Positions 47,601 through 56,692 of a stretch of 64,000 nt of DNA are shown piece after piece. The notes beneath the pieces were generated by a model. The model searched no databases. It saw only the letters and a program-made list of their open reading frames with translations, and was not told the DNA's origin. How positions within the stretch are numbered: position 1 is the first letter of the stretch; every line of letters begins with the position of its first letter. Origin of the DNA: Liquorilactobacillus mali KCTC 3596 = DSM 20444 (lineage in GTDB: Bacteria > Bacillota > Bacilli > Lactobacillales > Lactobacillaceae); assembly GCF_000260415.1 (NCBI RefSeq), contig NZ_BACP01000033.1, forward strand, positions 62,001 through 126,000, in the 5' to 3' direction. A program made the translations under genes and the position numbers.

Positions 47601-48345
47601 CTTCCCACTTCTCAAATCCTTGATCTTCTGCGATCCTTAGTGCTTGAGTCAAATTGCGCCTAGCCTGAGTTAAATTTTCTAATATTATTGGCCTAAGCTG
47701 TCTAGTAAAAATCTGGCTTTCTACCAGACTATCAGCATCAACAGAATAACTCTTTCCCATCATATCAAGCCATCCGTCAAAATCTGAATTTGCATTAGCA
47801 AAGTCAAATGTCTTAAAAACAAGTTTTGCCAGCCCATCATCACTACGGTCATCAGAAAAGTTTTGCGTCAATCTCTCAAAAAGTTCATCTGACTGCATAT
47901 AGTATTCTTCACGTAGATCATTCCACACATCATCACGCAGCAGTGTTCTTTCTGTTTCGTCAGTCAACATTCTAAAAACGGGATCTAGATCGATCAAATA
48001 ATAATATTTCTCTATTAATCGTAAGCAAAATGCATGCAATGTACTGATATTTGCAATATTTAAGCGGCTTAATTGCTGTACATACCACTGCTGTTCGCTG
48101 CCATGTGCATTATTTATTTCAAGTTGGAGTGCTTTTTGGACTCGGTCTCTCATTTCTTTTGCAGCAGCTTCTGTAAAGGTCACAATCAACATGGTGTCAA
48201 TCCCGATTTTCTGCTTTATATGTGAGATAACACGTTCTACCAACACACGAGTTTTCCCAGAACCCGCCGAAGCTGCAACCAAAATGTTTTGTCCACTGCT
48301 CCCAATTGCCTCTTTTTGAGAGTGAGTAAATTCAAATTTTGCCAT
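44608..48345 (-). CDS. addA: ATP-dependent nuclease/helicase subunit A (RexA-type)
   Basis: A 1245-residue UvrD-like helicase and nuclease. Walker A is ASAGSGKT at 25-32 and motif II reads FSEIMIDEYQDTNQLQETL. Motif IV/V is VMTIHGSKGLEFPVVFLMD, then LLYVALTRSEQLLYI (motif VI). The C-terminal RecB-type nuclease has EVILLDYKTDYI. With AddB it resects double-strand breaks up to a Chi-like site and loads RecA. The ATG at 48345 has CAGGTGA 5 nt before and overlaps the end of addB by 14 bp, implying coupled translation. Confidence 0.95.
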   Translation of the reverse strand: MAKFEFTHSQKEAIGSSGQNILVAASAGSGKTRVLVERVISHIKQKIGIDTMLIVTFTEAAAKEMRDRVQKALQLEINNAHGSEQQWYVQQLSRLNIANISTLHAFCLRLIEKYYYLIDLDPVFRMLTDETERTLLRDDVWNDLREEYYMQSDELFERLTQNFSDDRSDDGLAKLVFKTFDFANANSDFDGWLDMMGKSYSVDADSLVESQIFTRQLRPIILENLTQARRNLTQALRIAEDQGFEKWEEQLQKDMIVVSELETSVETTTWNEIRAQLMNFSLGTAPRMAKLDDIQKESKEEILGLRTDIKKRVAKLVEDFFLFDEQQQFELMKDSKQLVLKLVEVVQNFAIKFAQAKRQRHVLDFSDLEHFALSILSGNTADKRKVRSKLQEKFSEIMIDEYQDTNQLQETLIGYLAKNSPGNMFMVGDVKQSIYGFRLADPTMFLEKYQRYSQSNEDSGNQGKKVILAENFRSVKNVTDFINLIFKQLMDYRVGELDYDEDAQLKFGAKYYPELSPTAEILIYESGDGKDVSNTTSGETMGEDFIPDSTAQGQILAVISKIKELIAQNKKIYDRTKHEIRKLTYGDIVLLVPTRNNNLLIMDEFQKAEIPVFLNDAQNYFQTTEIQIMLSFLKIIDNPLQDIPLVSVLRSPIVGLKENALAYLRINQRTGDYYQALQNFWKNFDGTTESKFGKEIYVKVDWFMNLLNELRNTARKNELAALIWKIYEETGFLDYVGGMPGGMQRQANLHALYERASAYEKTSFKGLFQFVRFIDRMQKQNQDLAEAAAKKSDDAVQVMTIHGSKGLEFPVVFLMDANHQFNEQNLREDYLLDVHDGIGISYLDDERVKKDTLPKMIIKDIAQKKLAAEQMRLLYVALTRSEQLLYIVGTYTNKKTAISTWKQSVQDQQLVLNPTIRQQSKNFMDWIGMCLIRTNYFKETFAVSSIAPKEIQETDANFSVEFYDNSRFRLESAKQDDADMLLAKENDNSDNPEKEKIKKLLNFEYPDLDLTITTAYQAVSEAKRVFADPAETELPFLEKWGKNTFKKKANRIVNKEFKLPVFFNNENNVSAAQVGTATHLVLQKIKLGETVTIQSIEQTISNLVESNLLEKETAKKIEIQSIDNFFMSNIGQLLLKEPQAVNREVPFSMLMPVSQLFPDVETNIAADVLIHGIIDVYIEIGKEVILLDYKTDYIRQGDVQKKKELVNRYKGQLKLYAAALENELRKKVTHKYLYLLSINELVEVL

Positions 48346-51300
48346 TTGTCTCACCTGCATCTTCCATCAATATTTTGATTACTTCTTCTGGAGTTATTTT
48401 AGGCAGCTTACGATAATGATTCTCCGGCAGCATTGCATCAAACTGAAAAATTGACTTGTATGGTGAAAACTGTAGTGCAGTCCGCTTATTTGGCCATTGC
48501 ACAGGGTTCAACGATAATTCACCGCTCAATATTTTATTTGCTGCTTCCTTAATTAAATTCTCATTATGCCGTAATAATAGTTCTAATTCAGCGAGCGTTA
48601 CTAACTGATGCCGCCCACTGGCCTTAAAGCTGCCATCTTTCTTCTTTCTAAAAGGATAAAGACTCGAATAACCATTACTTTCTTCAGCCAATTTTTCATC
48701 CATCGCCTGCAGCAAATTCTCATCTGAAATAATTAAGCCATCATACTTATTGGCTTTAAGCCACAACTCTTCTTTCGACTGCTTCAAAAGATCCTTAGCT
48801 CTTAATTTTGGATTAAACAAATGCATGTATAATGCTCCAGCCGGTTTAGTTCGCTCGTTATTTGCAATCTTGTCAAAATTCAGCATTAATGTATCCAAGT
48901 ATGTCAGCATCTGTAATGCCAATCCATAATATGCATCTCGGAAATCAAAAACATGCGAACTTGACTTGTAATCAACGATACCAACGTAGTCCGTGTCACC
49001 CACTGAAATTTGGTCTATCCGATCAATTTTACCGCGCACATTGACCTTACGCCCGTTTCCCAATTTGAATTCCAATGGCGCAATTCCATTTTCAGCCCCA
49101 ACATGACCAAACAGCACTTCCGTTTGCATAATCTGTGCATTACTTCTTACCTGCTGCTTTTGCAATGCTTTTGCTACCTGGACTACCGTTGCATCCAATT
49201 GTCTCGATAAGTACTGCATCCTCTGTGTACTATTCAAAATTTGGAATTGTGGCAGCTGTCTGATTTGTTCAGTAATAATTCTGATTTTCTCTTGAAGTTC
49301 TTCAACAGATATCTCAGGCAGACGGATATTTTCTGCTTTCAACATCTTTGCCAATGAGTCCATTGCTAAATGAAAAAACTCTCCTGTATTAGCAGCTGAT
49401 AATTCAAAAATGCTTCTCTCTTGTAATTTCAATCCATACTTCAGAAAATAAGCATACTCATTTGCATAAAATTCTTCCAGCTTAGATATTGAAGTATTTA
49501 TTGTTTTTCCGTACAACAAATCAACCAGTTCTGGTTTTAACTTTTCGGGTATATTCTGGTAGCTCAGGCTTGCCAAAATTTTATTCATAAACTCTGTTTC
49601 CTGCCCATCCTCGTTCAGAAAATTATGAATTTCAACCCAAATTTTAGGAATTTGCTGTTCTTGAATCTTAGCTTGTCTAAGAATCTTCAATAATTTCTTA
49701 ATTGTTGTTTTCTTTGTGCCCACATAGTGTTTTAAAACATATTCAGTTGTATCCATTATTTGTGGTTCCCGAATTTTTGAATCCAGTTTGATTCTATAGT
49801 GATCAGCAATTCGAGTCACATAAGGAGATGGTCTTAATTTTTCTTTACCATCATCGGCTAGCGGATAGGACAAGTACAACTTATCTGAGGAACTCATAAA
49901 TGCAAGATAACCTAAAAATGGTTCGGCGGCCAGTTGATTTAGAGTATCATCATTCAGATACTGTTCTGCATTCAAAGCCGGATTTAAATATGAGCGATCC
50001 TCATCAGAAATAATACTATGTCCATTGATTTTATCAGGCATAACTGCATCTGTAGCACCGATTAAAAAGGTGATTTTACGATCATTCATCTGTACCATTC
50101 CGCTCTCAGAAACGATTATTTGATCCAAAGTAGAAGGTACCTGACTATATTCTGCTCCTTCGAACCCTGTTTGCAGTATCTCAACGAATTGATCCTCATC
50201 AAATTTATGTTCTCCCAACAATTCAACATATTCATCCAACAAGTTGCAAAAGGTAGTCCATGTTTCTTCAGGTTTAGCTGCTTCTTCAATCTTCCCCTGT
50301 TCAAGTGCCCTATCACGCCAGTTTATCAATTCATCAGGAATACCTGCTTTAGTTAGAAAGCTGCAAAGGATCTGAGCAGCTTCACGTCCATTTTCAGCTT
50401 TTTTTATTTTTTCAAAGAAGGGAGGAAGTGTTGTTTTTATTAAATGACGAATAACATTTACTTTCCTAGAGATCTCAACTTCTTTGTCCGTCTGTGTTCC
50501 CGTATCCCCTTCAAAAAAGCGATAGTAAATCCAATCATCTTCCCGTAGCCAACTTTTTCCTTCAAAGCCAAATTTTAAGACCAAATTTTCTGTTAAGTCG
50601 AGATACTCCCTGTACTCCTTACTTGTTATGCTTCTCCCATCAACCTTTGGCAGCAATAGTTCTGTCTTTAGCAGTCTCATCAGATCATCATACCGATAAT
50701 AATGCTTTTTCACAGCGAATAACGCCATTATAAATTCGACAAAAGGATGATCTGTCATCTTCTTTTGGAGATCAATAAAAAAAGGAAGGTGGTATTGTGT
50801 AAAGACTGGTGCAATTACATTACGGTATAAATCCAAGTGACGAGTCAATATTGTGAAATCACTATAACGGTATCCTTCATTTGCTACACTGTGTCTAATT
50901 CGAGTCGCAACTTCTTCAATCTCAAGATAACGATTATTAGCAGAAAAAACACTTAACCCCTTGGAAATATCTTCTGATTTCAATTCAGTAGGCCTTTTTA
51001 CCATTCCAATCCAATATCCCTCCAAATCCAAAAGAACTGGTGTTTTAACGCGGTTACCTGCGGCCGTAACATTCTTAACGTTAATTTGATTTTGTTTAGC
51101 ATATGCAACAAGATTTGTATATAGCTTGTTAGAACGGTAATAAAGAGAATTTTTTCTAGGATTAGCTTCTTTCTGGTGCTCATCTAGTATCAAATCAACA
51201 TATACTTCTTTAGCATTTTTTACCAAAGTCTCAACCAATTTATTCTCACTCGCTGTTAATTGGGAAAAACCGGTTACCATAAAGCAACTGTCCACCAAAT

Positions 51301-51898
51301 TAGTTTTAGCTAGTTTTTTTGTTAATGCTTGTAATAGCTGATTATTATCTAAGTACTTACCAACCAATTTCTTTTCATACTCTTGATAAATTATTTGCAA
51401 ATCTTTTAATTTGGCATATAAATCACTTTGATTATTTGTCTGTTCAGCAAAGAAAGCCAAATCCTGACTATTGATCTGGCCCTTACTGAACTCATCAAGT
51501 TGCGCAACAACTTCACTTACAAAGCCTGATTGTGCCTGTTCGCCCTTGAAAATAGTTAAATTATTCTTTTGCTCTTCTAAAATGCTTAACACTAGCATAT
51601 TTAAGCCAGCACTGGATAGTCTGGTTTTCTGATAAATCGCACTATCTTTCAAAAAAAACCATGCTAATCTTGAGAATGAGAGAATTTGAACCGAACTTTG
51701 GGCAAAGACCTCCCCATCTTGTCCAAAAGCCGCTCGCAATTTCTGTAAAATTGCAATCTCTGATGCAAACTTAATATGATTGGGAACAAGAATATATATT
51801 TTTTTAACTGTTTTTCCTTTTTTTAACCTAATCACTTGTTCAACCAACTCATTTTGATGATCCTTTGCTGCACTTCCTAAGATAAAGCTCAAGCTCAT
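48332..51898 (-). CDS. addB: ATP-dependent nuclease subunit B (RexB-type)
   Basis: An 1188-residue AddB/RexB protein of full family length. The N-terminal helicase-like region begins MSLSFILGSAAKDHQNELVE, where a Walker A GxxGxGKT would stand in Bacillus AddB; it is absent. The C-terminal nuclease is intact: VGIVDYKSSSHVFDFRDAYY with the catalytic Asp and Lys. AddB proteins usually have four cysteines binding an iron-sulfur cluster, the last three near the C-terminus. Here the matching segment is ALQFSPYKSIFQFD, without cysteine. These losses are typical of RexB in lactic acid bacteria, as far as I recall. The addA gene overlaps its end. Confidence 0.93.
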   Translation of the reverse strand: MSLSFILGSAAKDHQNELVEQVIRLKKGKTVKKIYILVPNHIKFASEIAILQKLRAAFGQDGEVFAQSSVQILSFSRLAWFFLKDSAIYQKTRLSSAGLNMLVLSILEEQKNNLTIFKGEQAQSGFVSEVVAQLDEFSKGQINSQDLAFFAEQTNNQSDLYAKLKDLQIIYQEYEKKLVGKYLDNNQLLQALTKKLAKTNLVDSCFMVTGFSQLTASENKLVETLVKNAKEVYVDLILDEHQKEANPRKNSLYYRSNKLYTNLVAYAKQNQINVKNVTAAGNRVKTPVLLDLEGYWIGMVKRPTELKSEDISKGLSVFSANNRYLEIEEVATRIRHSVANEGYRYSDFTILTRHLDLYRNVIAPVFTQYHLPFFIDLQKKMTDHPFVEFIMALFAVKKHYYRYDDLMRLLKTELLLPKVDGRSITSKEYREYLDLTENLVLKFGFEGKSWLREDDWIYYRFFEGDTGTQTDKEVEISRKVNVIRHLIKTTLPPFFEKIKKAENGREAAQILCSFLTKAGIPDELINWRDRALEQGKIEEAAKPEETWTTFCNLLDEYVELLGEHKFDEDQFVEILQTGFEGAEYSQVPSTLDQIIVSESGMVQMNDRKITFLIGATDAVMPDKINGHSIISDEDRSYLNPALNAEQYLNDDTLNQLAAEPFLGYLAFMSSSDKLYLSYPLADDGKEKLRPSPYVTRIADHYRIKLDSKIREPQIMDTTEYVLKHYVGTKKTTIKKLLKILRQAKIQEQQIPKIWVEIHNFLNEDGQETEFMNKILASLSYQNIPEKLKPELVDLLYGKTINTSISKLEEFYANEYAYFLKYGLKLQERSIFELSAANTGEFFHLAMDSLAKMLKAENIRLPEISVEELQEKIRIITEQIRQLPQFQILNSTQRMQYLSRQLDATVVQVAKALQKQQVRSNAQIMQTEVLFGHVGAENGIAPLEFKLGNGRKVNVRGKIDRIDQISVGDTDYVGIVDYKSSSHVFDFRDAYYGLALQMLTYLDTLMLNFDKIANNERTKPAGALYMHLFNPKLRAKDLLKQSKEELWLKANKYDGLIISDENLLQAMDEKLAEESNGYSSLYPFRKKKDGSFKASGRHQLVTLAELELLLRHNENLIKEAANKILSGELSLNPVQWPNKRTALQFSPYKSIFQFDAMLPENHYRKLPKITPEEVIKILMEDAGETNGKI

Positions 51899-51959
51899 GC
51901 GTTTATCCTCCTTTAATCAAGTCACAGTTATTTTATCACAAAAGAAGAAGTCTGTTGAA

Positions 51960-52116
51960 AGCTAGGAAACTTCGAGCACTAATTTAAAATTGCGAGCAAA
52001 GAGCATCCTTGACTGTGAGCAACCTTAGTTGGAAAGAACATTTTGACTTCTGAAACATACTTATGCAAAATAATAGCGGAGCCAGGTCAAAAGTTAACTT
52101 CCGACTCGGTTCCGCT
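51960..52116 (-). repeat. Dispersed hairpin-tail repeat, copy after the PepC-type gene
   Basis: AGCGGAGCCAGGTC (from 52075) pairs with GACTCGGTTCCGCT (to 52116), with AAGTT/AACTT inside. It lies 22 bp past the stop of the gene at 52139. The tail on the left (51960-52074) reads, on the minus strand, GCATAAGTATGTTTCAGAAG, then TCAAGGATGCTC and GCTCGCAATTTTAAATTAG. Confidence 0.8.
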
Positions 52117-52138
52117 TTATTTTTCTGTAATTATTCTG

Positions 52139-53464
52139 TTATGCCAATGAATCCCACGGCTCCATCTTAATAGCCTGTTTACTCAAAATTTTACTGTCGT
52201 TCTCATTCAAATATTGTTTCTTCACGATTACCTCATATACATGCTGGTCAAACCAGTCGTCACTCATTATGAAATAACCCTTTTCACCATACTTGTCTCC
52301 CCAACTATTCTCAACCTTCCATTTGACAGGGACTCCTTCAACGATATCAACACCAACAATTGCCATAGCATGCGAAACAGTCCCATCGCCTGTACTTAAC
52401 CTGTCAGCCTTGTCGAGCCTTAAATCGACATCAAAAAGCTCACTTTTCTTATACAATTCAGACGATAGAATACCAAGTTTTCGATTACTGTCCTTGCCAA
52501 CATCGCTACCAAACCAAACTGCTTCACCGTCTTTTAGTTGTGCAATCGTCGTGGCTTTTAAAGAATCAATGACTGTGTTAGCAAAAGTAACCTGCATCCC
52601 TGCATGAATGTAACTTTGACTTGGCAACTCATATAATTCATTTAATTTGTGGTCCGGTGCATTTGATAGACAAACATAATCTGCAAAATTCCATTCAAAA
52701 TACTTCTTAAAGAAATTTTTTGGCGTTATATTTTGATCAATGAAATACTTTTTATCATCATTTCGGTATTCATAATCAAACTTTGCTGGTGGTTCACCAA
52801 AGGCATAAACCAGCATTCGATAAACCTCTGTCAAAAATTTATTTTTAGTAGTTTCAAGGATTTCACTAGATTTACCTTCAGTAACAAGTTTTCTTAAAAA
52901 AATCCCATCTTTTCTAAGCTTTCGTACTAATACTGCCGAAATTTCACTGGTTTTCTCACTATTAAATGTTTCCGGCATAGCAGACTTTGGAACCACCCCA
53001 TATTTTTCAACTAAAGCCGCTGCATTGGCCCATTGTCCCCCATCATCATCAGGAAAATCAAACAAATTTTTGACTGCCCTATCAGAAAAAGGCAAAGCTG
53101 CGGTTCCAATCACACTCTCATAGAAATGATTTGCCTTTTCTAAACGATCATAAAAGGAATTGTAGTTTTCCGATAATTCAAAGTCCTTAACTTTATACTT
53201 ACTGGCAAATTGATGTCTCATTGTATTGAGGGTAGCAAAAAGCCAGCATCTGCCGCTATTTTTTTGATTGGAAATATTTCCAGTTTCCAATTCCAGTGAA
53301 AAAACTCGAGCCAAGTTCTTTTGCATCTCATAATCTTCACTTGTTGCCGTTACTCCATTCTTCTGCACTGCACGTGCAACAACCTGATTGGTCTTAGACT
53401 TGCCATATTCTCTTTGAAATTTTTCTAAATCTTTTTCTGATATATCTCTACCCTTAGTATTCAT
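52139..53464 (-). CDS. pepC: Aminopeptidase C-type cysteine peptidase (bleomycin hydrolase family)
   Basis: A 441-residue C1-family peptidase of the PepC/bleomycin hydrolase type. The active-site cysteine is C73 in QKNSGRCWLFATLN. The family LSENYNSFYDRLEKANHFYE segment is present, the catalytic histidine is in VSHAMAIVGVDI, and the asparagine is in KVENSWGDKYGEKGYF. These enzymes are hexameric and cytoplasmic and remove N-terminal residues from peptides. Lactobacilli also hold related endopeptidases (PepE/PepG) with the same fold, so an exact specificity is not certain. ATG with AAGGTGAGG upstream. It follows the carbonic anhydrase gene by 30 bp. Confidence 0.9.
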   Translation of the reverse strand: MNTKGRDISEKDLEKFQREYGKSKTNQVVARAVQKNGVTATSEDYEMQKNLARVFSLELETGNISNQKNSGRCWLFATLNTMRHQFASKYKVKDFELSENYNSFYDRLEKANHFYESVIGTAALPFSDRAVKNLFDFPDDDGGQWANAAALVEKYGVVPKSAMPETFNSEKTSEISAVLVRKLRKDGIFLRKLVTEGKSSEILETTKNKFLTEVYRMLVYAFGEPPAKFDYEYRNDDKKYFIDQNITPKNFFKKYFEWNFADYVCLSNAPDHKLNELYELPSQSYIHAGMQVTFANTVIDSLKATTIAQLKDGEAVWFGSDVGKDSNRKLGILSSELYKKSELFDVDLRLDKADRLSTGDGTVSHAMAIVGVDIVEGVPVKWKVENSWGDKYGEKGYFIMSDDWFDQHVYEVIVKKQYLNENDSKILSKQAIKMEPWDSLA

Positions 53465-53494
53465 GAATTACCCTCACCTTCAAAATCCAACAAC

Positions 53495-54148
53495 TCATCT
53501 TAACACATAATGAATTATCTTACGTCCGTTAGTTGGTTGTATTTCTCGCGCATTTCCATGGTTAAATCGCTTCTTCAATTTATCTAATTGTTCAACACTT
53601 ACAGTGATTGGCTTTTCAATTACCCACCATTCTACGTTTTTTACCAGTGGTGGTGTGGTTAACGAACCTAGATAGTGATATACGCCTGAGCCAAGACTTG
53701 CAATCAAGTTATTCAAACTTAGGGTTGCAGAAAATGGATCTTTTTCACTCTCGTTTACTGGAAAATCTTGAAAAAAGCTATCGAGCTCCTTACTGAATTC
53801 CCCTAATTCAACATAGAGTGCTACTACCGCAATCTGTCCAATCATATTTTGATGCACAAAATGCAACTCCATTGGAAGCGATTTTCCATCTATTGTGTGT
53901 TCTGCAGGAAAATGAAAATGGAGTTGTTGAAAATCAAAAGTTCTTCCTTCAATAATTGCCTTACCCTTGCCGTCATACTGCAGATTGTTCCCTTTGTTCA
54001 CAATATTAATAAATCGATATTCATCGTCAAATGACAATATTTTTTCTTGCGCGTTAACCTCAATTGTATGTAAAGTATCAATATTGATTGGTGACTGCCA
54101 ATTTGGAACAATTTTTGACCATTTTTCTTGCTGTTCATAATTTAACAT
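53495..54148 (-). CDS. Alpha-class carbonic anhydrase
   Basis: A 217-residue alpha-type enzyme. Zinc ligands are H77 and H79 in QLHFHFPAEH and H96 in MELHFVH, and the substrate-site threonine lies in LGSLTTPP. PNWQSPINIDT at 15-25 matches the family N-terminus. It hydrates CO2 to bicarbonate, needed for carboxylations in anaplerosis, pyrimidine and arginine synthesis. Most bacterial alpha enzymes are exported, but no signal peptide is visible here, so it may be cytoplasmic. The gene has AGGAGAAGAGG upstream and precedes the pepC-type gene on the same strand. Confidence 0.93.
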   Translation of the reverse strand: MLNYEQQEKWSKIVPNWQSPINIDTLHTIEVNAQEKILSFDDEYRFINIVNKGNNLQYDGKGKAIIEGRTFDFQQLHFHFPAEHTIDGKSLPMELHFVHQNMIGQIAVVALYVELGEFSKELDSFFQDFPVNESEKDPFSATLSLNNLIASLGSGVYHYLGSLTTPPLVKNVEWWVIEKPITVSVEQLDKLKKRFNHGNAREIQPTNGRKIIHYVLR

Positions 54149-54343
54149 ACTGTATTCCTCTTCTCCTAAGTATACAAAACATTCTTGGACATTTTGTACT
54201 TGAATTCAATTTATATGCTTAGAAGTTGATAATATTTGAGGACTAATCATAGAATAGTGCACTTTTCACCAAGAGTAATACACAATTAACTATGTGATTA
54301 TAGTCTATCGAACACCGCTATAACAGCTCTTGGATCAATAAAA

Positions 54344-54377
54344 GGACTAGATCAAAATTCAAATTTTGATCTAGTCC
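54344..54377 (-). terminator. Terminator hairpin of the repeat family after prs
   Basis: A perfect 16-bp stem: GGACTAGATCAAAATT (54344-54359) with its complement up to 54377, then TTTTATT on the minus strand. It is 10 bp past the prs stop. A degenerate tail may extend left to about 54230, but the match is weak. Confidence 0.8.
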
Positions 54378-54387
54378 CTTGATATTA

Positions 54388-55353
54388 TTAAATAGTATAT
54401 TTCTTGTTAAACAACGAGTCCACAGATTGATTACTGAAAATCAAATCAATCGCCTTAGCAAATGTCTTGGATACTGATAAGACTTTGAGCTTGTCAAATT
54501 GTTTTTCTTCAGGTACATCAATCGTATCCGTTACGACAACTTCCTTGTAATAAGAATTTTCTAACTCTTCAACTGCCCTACCTGACAAAATCGGATGGGT
54601 AGCACATGCATACACCTCAGTTGCGCCAGCATTCTTAAGTGCGACTGCAGCATCTGATAATTTACCTCCAGTATCAATTAAATCATCAAAAACAATGCAA
54701 CGGCGTCCACTTACATCACCAATTACAGTCATATCTGCTGCCCGCGTTTCATCACGTTTATCAACAATTGCAATAGGTGCCTTCAACAAGGTTGCCAAGT
54801 TTCGGGCAGCTTTTACACCATTATGATCTGGGGCCACAATGACAACATCATTTGTAATGCCCTTCCTTCTGAAATACTCAGCTTGCACAAAAATCGCAAG
54901 AAGATGATCAACTGGAATATTGAAAAAGCCCTGCAACTGACCGGCATGCAGATCCATTGTAATTACTCGATCAGCACCAGCCAATTGGATAAAGTTGGCA
55001 ATTAATTTTGCGGTAATCGGTTCCCTTGGACGTGCCTTGCGATCTGCACGAGCATATCCATAGTATGGTAAAACAATATTAATTGTCCCAGCACTAGAGC
55101 GACGAAGCGCATCCACCATAATCATCAATTCCATAAAATTCTCATTAACCGGCTCCGAAATAGACTGAATAACAAAAACGTCATCACCACGAACGCTCTC
55201 GTTGATATTTATCTGAATCTCACCATCACTAAAATGTTTCACAGATGCTTCACATAATTGTGTTTCCAGCTCAGTTGCAATTTTTTCTGCCAACTTCTGA
55301 TTAGAATTTAATGCAAACAACTTTAAAGTGGCTTTTTCTTTTTTCTCGCGCAT
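54388..55353 (-). CDS. prs: Ribose-phosphate pyrophosphokinase
   Basis: A 321-residue class I PRPP synthase from the ATG at 55353, with GGAGG 5 nt before; an in-frame TTG four codons earlier overlaps it. Markers are FALNSNQKLAEKIA, FSDGEIQINI, YYGYARADRKARPREPI (catalytic flexible loop) and the PRPP-binding CIVFDDLIDTGGKLSDA. It makes PRPP from ribose 5-phosphate and ATP, feeding purine, pyrimidine, histidine, tryptophan and NAD synthesis. It is transcribed alone, about 75 bp downstream of proA, and ends at the strong hairpin at 54344. Confidence 0.96.
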   Translation of the reverse strand: MREKKEKATLKLFALNSNQKLAEKIATELETQLCEASVKHFSDGEIQININESVRGDDVFVIQSISEPVNENFMELMIMVDALRRSSAGTINIVLPYYGYARADRKARPREPITAKLIANFIQLAGADRVITMDLHAGQLQGFFNIPVDHLLAIFVQAEYFRRKGITNDVVIVAPDHNGVKAARNLATLLKAPIAIVDKRDETRAADMTVIGDVSGRRCIVFDDLIDTGGKLSDAAVALKNAGATEVYACATHPILSGRAVEELENSYYKEVVVTDTIDVPEEKQFDKLKVLSVSKTFAKAIDLIFSNQSVDSLFNKKYTI

Positions 55354-55427
55354 GGCTGCCTCCAATTTACTCTTTTGACTTATTATAATAAAAAAGTCCT
55401 TATATTACTACACTTTTGTTACAGTAT

Positions 55428-56675
55428 TTATTCTCTGATTTGTCCATTACCTCTGACAACATACTTAGTTGTCGTCAGGGCTTCAAGCCCCATCGGACCA
55501 CGGGCATGCAGTTTTTGCGTTGAAATTCCAATTTCTGCCCCAAATCCATATTCAAAGCCATCCGTAAAGCGTGTTGATGCATTCACATATACAGCTGCTG
55601 CATCGATCTGATCTAGAAACTGCTGGCTTTTCTTATAATCATTTGTGACGATTGCCTCGGAATGCTTCGTACCATGCTGATTAATATGCTTGATTGCCTC
55701 ATCAACAGACGAAACAACTTTGACCCCAAGAATATAGTCGTTATATTCCGTGTCCCAGTCTTCTTCAGTGGCTGGTATTGCTGATCCTTGCAGGATATCC
55801 AGTGCCGCTTGGTCAGCCCTAATTTCAACATTATACTTCTTCAATTCAGCGACAATTCCAGGCAGATACTCGCTTGCAACATCTTCGTGGATTAGCAGCT
55901 TTTCAGCGGCATTGCAGACTGCTGGTCTTTGACACTTGGCATTAACTATAATTTTCTTTGCCATTTCAAAATCTGCTGTCTTATCTACATAGATATGGCA
56001 ATTTCCAACACCAGTTTCAATAACTGGAACTTTAGCATTTTGCACCACAGTTTGTATCAATTTTGCCCCTCCACGAGGAATTAAAACATCTAGGTAACCT
56101 GTAAGCTGCATAAACTTATTGGCAACTTCATGCGATGTATCGGTCAACACTTGAATGGTATTCTCGCTATACCCATTTTCTTTCAAAGTTGCTTGCAACA
56201 CCTCAACAAGTTTAAGATTAGTGTTGAAAGCTTCCTTACCGCCTCTTAAAATAACGGCATTCCCTGATTTAAAACAGAGTGCAGCTGCATCAACCGTAAC
56301 ATTTGGACGAGCCTCGTAGATGATTCCAACGACTCCTAGGGGAACTCTTTTTTGTGTAATCTGTAGACCGGCATGGTTAATCCAACCGTTGGTAACATTA
56401 CCCAAAGGATCTGATAGCTGCGCAACCTGTCCCAAACCTTGTGCAATTTTCTCTATCCGCTCTTCATCTAATGTAAGTCGGTCAACAAAACTTTTAATTA
56501 ATCCCGTTGCACCAGACAGGTCACGTTGATTGGCTGCAAGAATTTCACTGCTATTTGACCTCAAGGCATCTGCCATCGCAAGCAAAACTTTGTTTTTATC
56601 TTCAGCTGAAACAAGACTCAATTCATAAGCTGCATTTTTGGCTTGGCTTCCAATTTTTTCTAAATCAATTTTCAT
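55428..56675 (-). CDS. proA: Gamma-glutamyl phosphate reductase
   Basis: A 415-residue aldehyde-dehydrogenase-fold enzyme of full family length. The active-site cysteine is in NAKCQRPAVCNAAEKLLIHED, the nucleotide-binding glycine-rich part is FKSGNAVILRGGKEAFNTN, and the start is MKIDLEKIGSQAKNAAYELS. It reduces glutamyl-5-phosphate to the semialdehyde, the second step of proline synthesis, with NADPH. It follows proB by 17 bp with AAGGAGG upstream of its ATG, forming the proBA operon. Confidence 0.96.
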   Translation of the reverse strand: MKIDLEKIGSQAKNAAYELSLVSAEDKNKVLLAMADALRSNSSEILAANQRDLSGATGLIKSFVDRLTLDEERIEKIAQGLGQVAQLSDPLGNVTNGWINHAGLQITQKRVPLGVVGIIYEARPNVTVDAAALCFKSGNAVILRGGKEAFNTNLKLVEVLQATLKENGYSENTIQVLTDTSHEVANKFMQLTGYLDVLIPRGGAKLIQTVVQNAKVPVIETGVGNCHIYVDKTADFEMAKKIIVNAKCQRPAVCNAAEKLLIHEDVASEYLPGIVAELKKYNVEIRADQAALDILQGSAIPATEEDWDTEYNDYILGVKVVSSVDEAIKHINQHGTKHSEAIVTNDYKKSQQFLDQIDAAAVYVNASTRFTDGFEYGFGAEIGISTQKLHARGPMGLEALTTTKYVVRGNGQIRE

Positions 56676-56692
56676 AAGCGAAACCTCCTTCC

